Shown here: positions 55,894 to 64,000 of the stretch, in pieces
Layout: every line of letters begins with the position of its first letter
How positions within the stretch are numbered: position 1 is the first letter of the stretch
Assembly (NCBI GenBank): GCA_903880015.1
Contig: CAIRNS010000008.1
Location: forward strand, 1-64,000
DNA from: an uncultured Elusimicrobia bacterium
GTDB lineage: Bacteria; Elusimicrobiota; Endomicrobiia; Endomicrobiales; CAIRNS01
DNA length: 64,000 nt
Reading direction: 5' to 3'
Notes under the pieces: model-generated
Told to the model about the DNA's origin: nothing
Seen by the model: only the letters and a program-made list of their open reading frames with translations
Database searches by the model: none
Translations under genes and position numbers: made by a program

Positions 55894-56723
55894 TTCGCGC
55901 GATCCTCGTCGACTATCCAGACATATTCATCGCACGGACAGATCTCCGCCTCGCAGGGCATGGGCGTATCAAAAAGCTTGAAATTATCATCGAACAAATT
56001 GCCGATGGGTTTGTGGCTCAGCGGGCCGCAACGAGTGACAGTGCCGTCAGCTTTTATCGATGCATATAACTGTCCGGACCGACACAGTTTCCCTTTGGTT
56101 TTTCGGCCTTCAAGATGATAATTCATCCGGTCGACATCGCCTAAATAAGGCGCCATCATCTTTTTTTCCTCTGCTGTGTAGGCAGCGGGATAGTTCTTCC
56201 CCTGCCATTCGCCCCAAAACGCCGCCAAAGCGAAGCCAATACCATGTTTCTCAAATTCCTGTCGATAAAAATCGATTTTATCCATCTGCGGCGGATACGC
56301 CAGATAACAAACTCCGCCGCGAAAACCCTTGTTCTTGAGTGCAAGGACTTTGCGGATAAAGGGCTCTATTTTCGCTTCCAAAGGATGAAAGTTCATGTCA
56401 AGATTGACCCGCTCGGGATTAATACGACGGGCAAAAGTATAGTAATCACCGGAAAGCTGACTGGTAACTTTGATCGTATGCATTTTCGAAAGCTCTTCGA
56501 TAAGATCGATAAAGTACGGATAAATGCTCGGTTCCCCGCCCGTGATAGCAATATGACATTCGCCATGACGGTCGTAAATTCGTTTCCATACCGCAATCAT
56601 ATCGGTCAAGGAAAGGTTACGATTATGGGTTTCCATCTGCTCCCAATTTTTATCGAACCAGCAGTAGGGGCACCGGAAATTACAGCGGTAATGAATATCC
56701 CAGACAAAATGTACTTTTGGCAT
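55890..56723 (-). CDS. Small radical SAM protein
   Basis: The 277-residue protein has the cluster motif RCNFRCPYCWFD near residue 14 and ITGGEPSIYP near 65, plus C-terminal cysteines (RCGPLSH, CEAEICPCDEY) consistent with an auxiliary cluster. It overlaps the next radical SAM gene by 4 bp. It resembles small radical SAM enzymes beside glycan or peptide loci. The function is not known. Confidence 0.85.
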   Translation of the reverse strand: MPKVHFVWDIHYRCNFRCPYCWFDKNWEQMETHNRNLSLTDMIAVWKRIYDRHGECHIAITGGEPSIYPYFIDLIEELSKMHTIKVTSQLSGDYYTFARRINPERVNLDMNFHPLEAKIEPFIRKVLALKNKGFRGGVCYLAYPPQMDKIDFYRQEFEKHGIGFALAAFWGEWQGKNYPAAYTAEEKKMMAPYLGDVDRMNYHLEGRKTKGKLCRSGQLYASIKADGTVTRCGPLSHKPIGNLFDDNFKLFDTPMPCEAEICPCDEYVWIVDEDRAK

Positions 56724-56794
56724 AACACGCTCCGGAAAAGAATAGGTAATGATTTTTTATACTATCAAAAGTCAGAGCTTTTTAGCAATGATAC

Positions 56795-56974
56795 TTAAAA
56801 CAGTACATAAACGAACGGCACGGTCGAGCTGGTATTGACAAAGGCAATCAAAAGACCCATGATGACGAACACCAGCAGCATCGGTATCAGCCACCACAGT
56901 TTCCTCTGCCAGAAAAACCTGCACAGATCTTTCACCACGCTCAAACGGGAACCAACGACTTTCAGCAAACGCAT
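56795..56974 (-). CDS. DUF5989-like small membrane protein next to carbamoyltransferase
   Basis: A 59-codon gene too short for usual cut-offs starts at an ATG with AAAGGAG seven bases upstream and overlaps the carbamoyltransferase stop by 13 bp. The product has a basic N-terminal helix, FFWQRKLWWLIPML, one membrane segment and a NTSSTVPFVYVLF end. This pattern (basic, W-rich, single membrane helix, P-F-x-Y-x-L-F end) matches DUF5989 proteins that accompany NodU/CmcH carbamoyltransferases. The role is unknown. I rank it as real on context and ribosome site. Confidence 0.8.
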   Translation of the reverse strand: MRLLKVVGSRLSVVKDLCRFFWQRKLWWLIPMLLVFVIMGLLIAFVNTSSTVPFVYVLF

Positions 56975-58695
56975 GATTTCTGCTCCTTTGTAATAACAGT
57001 GGATCCCATGACAAGAATATCGATCCCGCTCCGGTGAAATGTAGCAAGGGCATCTTCGGGAGAATTGACGATAGGCTCGCCCTTCAGATTAAATGAAGTA
57101 TTCAACAAAACAGGTACGCCGGTCTGTCCGTAAAAAGCTTTCAAGAGACCGTGCAAGAGTGAGTTCGATTCTGCCCGAACCACCTGAACCCGCGCGGTTC
57201 CGTCGACATGCGTAACAGCCGGAATAACAGTTCTTTTCGTTTCTTTGACCGGGACGGTGCACAGCATAAACTCATAGAGCAATAGATCCTGTTTACCCGG
57301 GAAATCAAAATACTCATCAGCATGCTCCGCAAGGACTGCCGGCGCGAACGGTCTGAAAAGTTCACGAAATTTTACTTTACTGTTGACGATATCCTTCATG
57401 GCAGGATTGCGCGGATCGGCCAGTATGCTCCGGTACCCCAGCGCGCGCGGCCCCCACTCGGCATGACCTTGAAACCAACCAATGACTTTACCGGCAGCAA
57501 GGTGAACGGCAATACTGCGAAAAAGATCTTCTTGATTGTCATAATTATGGTAAGGGATGTTGCCTTCATCAAGTATCTTGCAGATATCGCTGTCGGTGTA
57601 AGCAGACCCCAGTCCGGCGGACTCCATGACATACCCACGGGGATTATTAAGTACCTGATGGTGCATATACAGTGCCGCTCCCAGCGCCCCGCCGCCATCG
57701 CCGGCTGACGGCTGGACAAAAAGCTCCGTAAACGGGGTACGGGACAGAATCTTTTCGTTTGCAACGCAATTAAGTGCAACTCCGCCGGCGAGGCAAAGAC
57801 GCGGTACCGGATGAAGTTTGTACAGGGCACAACAGAGATTGACAGCCGCATTTTCAATGGCGCGCTGTATGCTCGCAGCAATATCGGCGTAATACGTATC
57901 GAATATCTCGGCATGAGAAGGATCCCGTGGGGAACCGAATTCTTGCACGAAGCGCTTTGAAAACGAACGGCGGTGTGAATAGTGATAGGCAAAATAACGC
58001 ATATCAAGGGTGAAAGACCCGTCATCGTGCATAGACAATAATTTTTCTATTTTATCAACAAATCGCGGGGTGCCGTAGGGCGCCATACCCATGACTTTAT
58101 ATTCGCCCTCATTTACTTCAAAACCCAAAAACGCTGTGAAGGTACTATAGAGAAGCCCCAATGAATGAGGAAAATGAATTTCCTGCTCAATCGCAAATCT
58201 ATTGCCGCTGCCATAGCCAAAAGTGGTCGTTGCCCATTCGCCGACACCGTCAACTGTCAGAATGGCGGCATCCTGATACGGAGAACACAAGTAGGCACTG
58301 GCCGCGTGGGATTGATGATGTTCGCAAAAAGAAATATTTTTTTCGGGAACACCGGTTCTTTCCTGAAGTATCTGACGAATCCATAATTTCTCATTGAGCC
58401 AGGTAACCATGGCCTCGCGAAATAAGAGGCAGGAACGAGGGAAAGAAAGAAGTATGCTGAGGATGATGCGCTCGAATTTCAGAAAAGGCTTTTCGTAAAA
58501 AACAACATAATCAATATCGATAGGCGCTATACCCGCGGCAGAACAACAATATGCAATCGCCTTGTCGGGAAAGCCCGCATCATGTTTTATACGCGAAAAC
58601 CGTTCCTCGGATGAAGCGGCAATCACCTGGCCGTCACGCACTATCGCGGCGGAAGCATCATGATAAAAGCAGGAAATCCCTAAAATAGTTACCAT
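56962..58695 (-). CDS. Carbamoyltransferase, NodU/CmcH/TobZ family
   Basis: The 577-residue enzyme has the N-terminal Kae1-like domain (GISCFYHDASAA, metal histidines in HHQSHAASA, AGGVALNC near residue 305) and the C-terminal YrdC-like part (GWFQGHAEWGPRALGYRSILADPR near residue 410). It transfers carbamoyl from carbamoyl phosphate to a hydroxyl of a sugar or metabolite. Beside an ABC-2 exporter and glycosyltransferases it probably decorates a surface glycan. It overlaps the small membrane-protein gene by 7 bp. Confidence 0.92.
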   Translation of the reverse strand: MVTILGISCFYHDASAAIVRDGQVIAASSEERFSRIKHDAGFPDKAIAYCCSAAGIAPIDIDYVVFYEKPFLKFERIILSILLSFPRSCLLFREAMVTWLNEKLWIRQILQERTGVPEKNISFCEHHQSHAASAYLCSPYQDAAILTVDGVGEWATTTFGYGSGNRFAIEQEIHFPHSLGLLYSTFTAFLGFEVNEGEYKVMGMAPYGTPRFVDKIEKLLSMHDDGSFTLDMRYFAYHYSHRRSFSKRFVQEFGSPRDPSHAEIFDTYYADIAASIQRAIENAAVNLCCALYKLHPVPRLCLAGGVALNCVANEKILSRTPFTELFVQPSAGDGGGALGAALYMHHQVLNNPRGYVMESAGLGSAYTDSDICKILDEGNIPYHNYDNQEDLFRSIAVHLAAGKVIGWFQGHAEWGPRALGYRSILADPRNPAMKDIVNSKVKFRELFRPFAPAVLAEHADEYFDFPGKQDLLLYEFMLCTVPVKETKRTVIPAVTHVDGTARVQVVRAESNSLLHGLLKAFYGQTGVPVLLNTSFNLKGEPIVNSPEDALATFHRSGIDILVMGSTVITKEQKSCVC

Positions 58696-58931
58696 TCTTT
58701 TTCAACGTGAGTGCGCAGTGACTCGATGGCTTCTTTACGCTGCCATCGACCTGATGCACGCAGGCGACCCGATGCAATACATCGCGCAATTATTACGAAC
58801 GGCGGCAAGCAAATAAAATAAACAACAACAGCCAGAATAGTCACTTGAATGGACGCCATACGCGCGCCGAAACGGCGTACGGCACGCCACACAGCGGTTG
58901 TTTTAGAATGCAGGAGTGGTTGATGCGTCAT
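58689..58931 (-). CDS. Small single-span membrane protein partner of carbamoyltransferase
   Basis: From the ATG at 58931 the product is 80 residues. It begins with a basic helix (VWRAVRRFGARMA), then one hydrophobic span (VTILAVVVYFICLPPFVIIA), and a basic tail. The RFG-then-span-with-PPF/PF pattern is seen in small proteins encoded beside carbamoyltransferases in polysaccharide loci. It overlaps the ABC ATPase end by 29 bp and the carbamoyltransferase start by 7 bp. The function is unknown. Confidence 0.75.
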   Translation of the reverse strand: MTHQPLLHSKTTAVWRAVRRFGARMASIQVTILAVVVYFICLPPFVIIARCIASGRLRASGRWQRKEAIESLRTHVEKEW

Positions 58932-59655
58932 TGAGGTACTGCTGTTCAATCTCATTGATGTCTCCGAACCCTTTTTGGATTCCGTGATTTATATACAGTG
59001 CTTTTGAACAGAATTTTCTTGCATCCCCCATCCCGTGAGAGATCACCAGTACCGTTTTCCCGTCGTTGAGCAGCTTTTCGATGGCGCTCATGCATTTTTT
59101 TTGAAAAGCAGCATCCCCAACAGCCAACGCTTCATCAATCATAATAATGCCACGAACAGTCTGAACTACGGTGGCAAATGCAAGCCGCGCCTTCATGCCG
59201 GATGAAAATTCCCCTAATTTTGCTCCCATGAAATCGCCTACCTCAGAAAAATCCATGATCTCGGGCAGTTTGCGGTTGATTTCCTTGCGCGTGATGCCGT
59301 GGAGTGCGGCGTATAGATATAAATTTTCCAAGGCCGAAAGGCGCGAATTAAATCCCAGCCCTAATTCAAAAATGGTAGAAACTTTATCGCGCACCGAGAA
59401 GGTTCCGCCCGTTGACGCTATAATCCCGGAAAGTATCCGGAGCAATGTGGTTTTCCCAGCACCGTTGGGCCCTAAAACAGCGACCATTTCCCCCCGGCGC
59501 ACAGAAAAGTTAATATCTTTGAGTGCCCAAAATTCCCGCACCGGAAAATCACCGCTGAGCTTATATCGTAGCGAAGAGAACAGCGTCATCCGTTCTGTAG
59601 TTCCTATCATAAACATTTTGGACAAGTGAGAGGTTTCTATGACTATATCATCCAT
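58903..59655 (-). CDS. Polysaccharide ABC exporter ATP-binding protein (Wzt/TagH/KpsT type)
   Basis: The ATG at 59655 overlaps the permease stop by 8 bp and gives 250 aa; the longer frame was rejected. Walker A GPNGAGKTTLL near residue 65, the GEFSSGMKARLAFA signature near 148 and MIDEALAVGDAAF are those of ABC-2 O-antigen/teichoic acid exporters. There is no C-terminal carbohydrate-binding domain as in O9a-type Wzt, so glycan recognition must lie elsewhere. Confidence 0.92.
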   Translation of the reverse strand: MDDIVIETSHLSKMFMIGTTERMTLFSSLRYKLSGDFPVREFWALKDINFSVRRGEMVAVLGPNGAGKTTLLRILSGIIASTGGTFSVRDKVSTIFELGLGFNSRLSALENLYLYAALHGITRKEINRKLPEIMDFSEVGDFMGAKLGEFSSGMKARLAFATVVQTVRGIIMIDEALAVGDAAFQKKCMSAIEKLLNDGKTVLVISHGMGDARKFCSKALYINHGIQKGFGDINEIEQQYLNDASTTPAF

Positions 59656-60442
59656 ATATTTTTTCCACGAAATAACCTTCTTTTTTCTTAAAATAGGCGA
59701 ACCCGAAAACAAAAAGAATCGTTGACAAAATAACCACATACAGAAGCCCGCCGAATGCCGGCATAGCCCGGTCTATAAGAATACTCCTGGCTGCATAAAT
59801 GATGTGCGTCATGGGGTTGCACAATATGATGATTCGTTTGTCCTGGCTAATAACGGACATGGGATAGAAAATCGGCGTAAGGAAGAAACCTATGCTCATA
59901 GCCAGCCCCCAAATACGGGACATATCAAGGAAATACACGCCGACCGTAGCCAAAATAAAAGAAAAAGACACAACGAGATATATGTTCAATACCAATAGGG
60001 GAATGAGCCACAACCAATACAAACTGATTGTTCCTTTTATCAGAACGAAAACAATAATGAGCGTAATCAGCTCAACTATATGCGAAAACAAAACAGACAG
60101 AACGGAAGAAAACACCAGCGCAGATTTTTCAACATCCATGCTGACAATTACCGACGCATTGCTGAGTATCGCACTTATGGCATTTGTTGTTGCGCTGGAA
60201 AAAAAATTCCATTGAACAATGCCAATGATCAGATATAAGGGAAAATCAGATACCTTGCTCCCCATCCATTTATTGAAAATAGTATATAAGACAAGAAAAT
60301 AGAGCAGCGGATTGATAAGTGTCCACAGAAATCCAAAAAATGTCCCCTGATCCTTTTGTTTAAAATTACTAAATGCCAACTCCCCCACCATATTCCAGTA
60401 GGGTTTGCTGAACATCTCGCCAAACCACTTCTTGTGCGACAT
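59648..60442 (-). CDS. ABC-2 type polysaccharide exporter permease
   Basis: The 264-residue membrane protein has about six hydrophobic spans and the family motif of an N-terminal amphipathic stretch ending in FGFLWTLINPLLYF near residue 38. The GFFLTPIFYP motif near residue 188 is typical of Wzm/TagG-like permeases. It pairs with the ATPase encoded next. Confidence 0.92.
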   Translation of the reverse strand: MSHKKWFGEMFSKPYWNMVGELAFSNFKQKDQGTFFGFLWTLINPLLYFLVLYTIFNKWMGSKVSDFPLYLIIGIVQWNFFSSATTNAISAILSNASVIVSMDVEKSALVFSSVLSVLFSHIVELITLIIVFVLIKGTISLYWLWLIPLLVLNIYLVVSFSFILATVGVYFLDMSRIWGLAMSIGFFLTPIFYPMSVISQDKRIIILCNPMTHIIYAARSILIDRAMPAFGGLLYVVILSTILFVFGFAYFKKKEGYFVEKIYG

Positions 60443-60554
60443 AAATAGTTCTCCCTATATACTATACAATAGCGTCAGTTGATACGCTTTGCTGATTGTC
60501 TGTGATATATCCTGGCTATAATCATATGATTATATCAGAAAATACATGTGATTT

Positions 60555-61196
60555 TCAGTACTTCTTGCACACGTAGGCAATATGAGCATATATATACCCG
60601 TGATCCATTCTGCCCAGAGTAACGGCAAATCCAATATTCTTGAGCAATGCGATGAAATCAGGCGCACTGCGCACTTGAAAAGATGAAGCCCGAGTAAATC
60701 TCAGGAGTTTCACCATTATAGCTTCATGAATATTGTTAATAAAATATTTCCAACGAGGGCGCGTATCGGTGTCCATAATGACCAAGAGTGCGCCATGCGG
60801 GAGTTGATCAAAACAGCGCCTGAGTATACATTCCTGTTGCGAAAAATCGATTAAATACAACATGTCACACATGATAACCGTTGTATATGCCGAAAAACAG
60901 GCGGTGTCCAAAGACGAAACAGTGAATGTCACATTGCTGAGCTGCTTTTCTATAGTCCGGGCAACTGCGATTTTTGAAGCGTCACTGTCAAATGCTTGTA
61001 CCATCCTACCCGGCGAAAGAAGCGAAAGAATTGCCGATAAAAGACCCACGCCACATCCGCAATCAAGAATAGCACCTTCGCGAGGAATATGCTTTTCCAA
61101 GGCAATAAGGGGGCATAGCTTTAATCTCAGCAAAGCATACAAGCGGTACCCGAAACCTGAAGAGCGATACAAAGAAACGACCTGTTGTGATATCAT
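60555..61196 (-). CDS. Class I SAM-dependent methyltransferase
   Basis: The 213-residue protein has the SAM motif ILDCGCGVGLLSAIL near residues 43-57, an acidic motif II FDSD near 69 and a CDMLYLID stretch near 108. It overlaps the deacetylase-glycosyltransferase gene by 4 bp. The substrate cannot be told; small-molecule, lipid or sugar O-methylation are all possible. Confidence 0.82.
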   Translation of the reverse strand: MISQQVVSLYRSSGFGYRLYALLRLKLCPLIALEKHIPREGAILDCGCGVGLLSAILSLLSPGRMVQAFDSDASKIAVARTIEKQLSNVTFTVSSLDTACFSAYTTVIMCDMLYLIDFSQQECILRRCFDQLPHGALLVIMDTDTRPRWKYFINNIHEAIMVKLLRFTRASSFQVRSAPDFIALLKNIGFAVTLGRMDHGYIYAHIAYVCKKY

Positions 61197-62743
61197 TGCA
61201 TCATAAACCGATACAACAAACTATCTTTTATAATCCGCCCAATATTAAAAGGGTTATGCAAATGAGATTTGCCAAAAGTTCGCCGTAGCCCAACAATGGG
61301 TATTTCTTTTACGGGATATCCCAATTTTTTCACCTGCAAAAGCATTTCGGCGTCAACAAAAGAACCTTTCGCTGAAAGCGACATCTTGTGAAACAATTCT
61401 TTTTTAAACAGTTTAAACGCAAAATTAATATCGATTGTCGTCAACCCAAAACTGGATCGAATATGAGCTCCATAGATTTTTCTATAAAGATGACGAAATA
61501 ATCCGTCATTGATAGAATTAGATCTACTGCCGATAATCATTGCGTATCTATCTGTATACAAAAGCGCGGTTGCAAGATTCTCGATGGCAGCAGGATAGTC
61601 CCCGTCACAATAAAAAATCCACTCTTTTTGGGCAAGCAAGAAACCAGCCTTGAGTGCCCCCCCGTACCCATCGCGCTCAGTGCGGGTAATTACCCTGCAA
61701 TTCTTTCCCTGTGCAACAGCTTGTGCAACGGCAGCAGTGCCGTCAGTGCTGCCGTCATCAATGACAATAATCTCATAATCTTTTACCGCAACATCAAGAA
61801 AACGAATAATCTTTTTTAATGTTTTCTGAATATTCTCAAACTCATTATATGCCGGAATTACTACCGATAACCCGTTAAATATATTTTGCTTTTCAACGGG
61901 TGTCCCTTCATTACCATAATGAGTCAACGAAATAGAACCGCCATGTGCGAGACCGGAGATAATGCTCTTGATAGCCGCTAATTCCTGACCCCACAAGAAA
62001 TTCCATTTCTTATAGCGATCGTAATCACGGGAAGTCCCATAACCGGGATGACAAATGATCTCAGTGGTCTCTCCATGAATCGCTTGCCCTAAGGAATCGC
62101 TTAAACGCTCAGCTGTCCAACTTCCGTTATTGTAAAATCCCATAATTCTATCGGAAAATGAAATACCGCGCGCATTGAGTTGTCCGTACTGCACCTGTGA
62201 ACGCAGCGACAAAAACCATTTTATACAATTACCAATAGATACTTGATTGCCTTCGCAGCTACCGTGACGCAAAATGCGAACCGAAGGAATGGAATACTCC
62301 TCAGCGAGATGAATGAGAATAGAAAATAATTGAGGAAAAAGGTGTACGTGGTTATGTGTGTCAAGATGAGATGGGACAATACCGGCTGCTATGGCCTTAT
62401 CAATCTGCCGCTTCCATTCAATGTAGATTTCTCGATACTCTATTCTATGCAACAAATATTTCCAGAGAAATCGACTATACCCGGCAAAATGGGATTTATG
62501 TACAAGAGTAGGTATTTCGGCTGGGGAAGACAATGGGATTTCATCATGGAGACACAGATGCACGCCTATGCCAATATGAGCATGCTTGAGCAAAGCCCCA
62601 ATTCCCTTGTCAAAATCAGAGCCGACCGTCAGCACAGAAACACTGCTTATCACACCTGCGGCGGCAGCTTCAATGATTCCGGCATTGACCGCTTCGGTTA
62701 GCCCAAAGTCGTCGGCATTAACAATAACTTTTCGCTGTTTCAT
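61193..62743 (-). CDS. Fused YdjC-type deacetylase and polyprenyl-phosphate glycosyltransferase
   Basis: Residues 1 to about 288 form a YdjC/ChbG/NaxD-type deacetylase: metal ligands in VNADDFGL (Asp11, Asp12), VHLCLHDE, and HLDTHNHVHLFP. Residues from about 292 form a GT2 domain of the DPM/ArnC type: LSVVIPAYNEFENI, IDDGSTDGT, YCDGDYPA. In Francisella and Bordetella, separate NaxD-type and FlmF2/LgmA-type proteins add and deacetylate a hexosamine on undecaprenyl phosphate for lipid A. Here both activities appear in one polypeptide, so a polyprenyl-phosphate hexosamine is the likely product. No ArnT-like transferase is in the window. Confidence 0.85.
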   Translation of the reverse strand: MKQRKVIVNADDFGLTEAVNAGIIEAAAAGVISSVSVLTVGSDFDKGIGALLKHAHIGIGVHLCLHDEIPLSSPAEIPTLVHKSHFAGYSRFLWKYLLHRIEYREIYIEWKRQIDKAIAAGIVPSHLDTHNHVHLFPQLFSILIHLAEEYSIPSVRILRHGSCEGNQVSIGNCIKWFLSLRSQVQYGQLNARGISFSDRIMGFYNNGSWTAERLSDSLGQAIHGETTEIICHPGYGTSRDYDRYKKWNFLWGQELAAIKSIISGLAHGGSISLTHYGNEGTPVEKQNIFNGLSVVIPAYNEFENIQKTLKKIIRFLDVAVKDYEIIVIDDGSTDGTAAVAQAVAQGKNCRVITRTERDGYGGALKAGFLLAQKEWIFYCDGDYPAAIENLATALLYTDRYAMIIGSRSNSINDGLFRHLYRKIYGAHIRSSFGLTTIDINFAFKLFKKELFHKMSLSAKGSFVDAEMLLQVKKLGYPVKEIPIVGLRRTFGKSHLHNPFNIGRIIKDSLLYRFMMQ

Positions 62744-64000
62744 AAAATATCACTATTTCTATCTGCGACTTCAAAATATGTCTTATTTTTAGTACGTATT
62801 GAATATTTAATAAATGCAAATCCGGCGGCAATATATTTCCCGAAAATAGATATATTTGTGCATCGCTGTACATAAGAAAAGATGATGCGTAACCGGAAGT
62901 AAAACATACGGTATGTGCCTTTTACAAAATCGGCGAGTTCGTCGCTCGTTATACCCTTCGGTAAAAATACAATTTGAAACTGATTGCTCTTGATCCAGTC
63001 ATCATCAAATGCACCGTGTGATGCGATTTGAGGATAGAGAGCCGTGCCGGTATAGGGGACAAAGAAAGTAATGCTGACATCATCAAGCGGTGCGGAAAGA
63101 ATTAATGAGCGCGTCTGCGCAAGTGTTTGGCGAGTTTCCCCCGGACTGCCGGCAATAACAAAGCCCTTGGTTTTGATGCCCTGCGCATGGACAGATTCTA
63201 TAGTGCTTCGTATTTGATCGACAGCGACCTGTTTTTCAAGTATATCCAAAATGCATTGAGACCCGCTTTCAATGCCGAGAAGTATCTGCCAGCAACCGGC
63301 ATTTTTCATCTCTTTGAGTAAATCAGGATCCAGGGGAGAGATTGTCGTAAGACATGACCAACGCAGGTCAAGTTTTCCCTTCTGTATCAAATCAATAAGC
63401 TTTCTGACCCTACTCTTGTTGACAAGGAAGTTATCGTCCTCAAAAAGTATTTCGCGAATCGAATATTGATCATGCATGACTTTGATCATTGAAAAAATAT
63501 ATTCCGGACTATGTGAACGATACTGATTCCCAAAAACACTATGATCGCAAAAAGTACATTTTCCCACACACCCGCGCGAGGTAATGAGCGAAACAGACGG
63601 CAAGCGGCTTACACTCTGCAGCGGAAGAGTGTAATGAGTCGCCAGCTCAGGCAAGAGGTCAAAAGCAGGCATCGGCAGAGTATCAAGATCGGGAATATAC
63701 GCACGGGGTGGATTGATAATCAAAGAGTCGTGGTCCTGGAAAATAATACCTGCAACCGAGCGCAAAGCATCGCTATTATGAAGCGCTGGGATAAGTTCAA
63801 GAATAGTTTGTTCCCCCTCACCGATAACTCCTGCATCGAATTGAGGGAACCTTAATAATGTTTCTCGGGGCATGGCACTGACATGAGCACCACCCACTAT
63901 AGCGCTTATGCGGGGAATAGCACTCTTAACTTGAGCAACAACAAATGCAGCGGCAGATACTGATGAAGTTACCGCAGTCAGACCGATAACATCCGGATTT
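62740..64000 (-). CDS. Cobalamin-type radical SAM protein (5' end cut by window edge)
   Basis: The frame is open to the right edge, so the start lies outside. The visible N-terminal part is the B12-binding domain (LTAVTSSVSAAA, IVGGAHVSAMP), followed by the radical SAM motif CVGKCTFCD near the middle and LGIESGSQ. The C-terminal stretch is basic with aromatic residues. It overlaps the fused deacetylase gene by 4 bp. It belongs to the B12 radical SAM group, whose members include lipid and hopanoid methylases, but the substrate is unknown. Confidence 0.88.
   Translation of the reverse strand, partial: NPDVIGLTAVTSSVSAAAFVVAQVKSAIPRISAIVGGAHVSAMPRETLLRFPQFDAGVIGEGEQTILELIPALHNSDALRSVAGIIFQDHDSLIINPPRAYIPDLDTLPMPAFDLLPELATHYTLPLQSVSRLPSVSLITSRGCVGKCTFCDHSVFGNQYRSHSPEYIFSMIKVMHDQYSIREILFEDDNFLVNKSRVRKLIDLIQKGKLDLRWSCLTTISPLDPDLLKEMKNAGCWQILLGIESGSQCILDILEKQVAVDQIRSTIESVHAQGIKTKGFVIAGSPGETRQTLAQTRSLILSAPLDDVSITFFVPYTGTALYPQIASHGAFDDDWIKSNQFQIVFLPKGITSDELADFVKGTYRMFYFRLRIIFSYVQRCTNISIFGKYIAAGFAFIKYSIRTKNKTYFEVADRNSDIL

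Noticed and set aside
56772-57053. 93-codon minus-strand frame over the carbamoyltransferase 3' end
   Set aside because: It overlaps the DUF5989-like gene in another frame, has no ribosome site and a composition unlike a protein.

Overview
The window reads as a chromosomal segment of an uncultured Gram-negative (diderm) bacterium. An LptD-like outer-membrane protein, a KDO-pathway arabinose-5-phosphate isomerase, O-antigen-type nucleotide-sugar genes and an ABC-2 polysaccharide exporter point to an LPS-bearing envelope. The mix of trp and his genes in one run, the gene order 5'-nuclease/coaE/rho/rpmE/prfA/prmC/murA, and the many cobalamin-type radical SAM enzymes would fit a candidate phylum such as Omnitrophota. 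That placement is a guess from gene content and needs a marker-gene tree. Every gene I support lies on the minus strand, so transcription runs from high to low coordinates; plus-strand open frames look like shadows. I saw no rRNA, tRNA, CRISPR array or transposase gene.

Region 1 (1-13,941): a nucleotide-sugar locus headed by a winged-helix regulator. A near-consensus sigma70 promoter whose -10 box overlaps a perfect 10+10 palindrome lies just before the regulator. Then come rmlC, rfbF, rfbG, a large membrane/LamG protein, an SDR, a ThDP-dependent lyase, an acylating acetaldehyde dehydrogenase, a 4-hydroxy-2-oxovalerate aldolase, two more SDRs and rfbH (cut by the left edge). Together they look able to make CDP-4-keto-3,6-dideoxyhexose and to attach a four-carbon branch to it, as in the branched octose erwiniose. 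This is my leading candidate for an undescribed pathway.

Region 2 (14,090-22,331): UDP-xylose synthase, UDP-glucose dehydrogenase, rmlD, rmlB, a long-form rmlA, a short Wzz-like protein and LptD. With rmlC in region 1 the dTDP-L-rhamnose set is complete.

Region 3 (22,321-38,066): ROK sugar kinase, folC, accD, trpA, trpB, kdsD, trpF, trpC, trpD, trpG, trpE, hisI, hisF, hisA, hisH, hisB, a small unknown gene and hisD. The whole tryptophan branch from chorismate is present; hisG, hisE and hisC are absent from the window. Short palindromic repeat elements sit inside this run.

Region 4 (38,116-46,621): murA, prmC, prfA, rpmE, rho, coaE, a stand-alone Pol I-type 5' nuclease, trxB and trxA, with hairpin terminators after murA and after rpmE.

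Region 5 (46,682-64,000): an MsmK/UgpC-type ABC ATPase, two diguanylate cyclases, a secreted protein with two SpoVG-like domains, an HprK-like kinase, a family 2 glycosyltransferase, three radical SAM enzymes, DUF5989/carbamoyltransferase/small membrane protein, an ABC-2 exporter pair, a methyltransferase, a fused YdjC deacetylase-glycosyltransferase and a cobalamin-type radical SAM gene cut by the right edge. The tight overlaps suggest joint expression of envelope-modifying functions.
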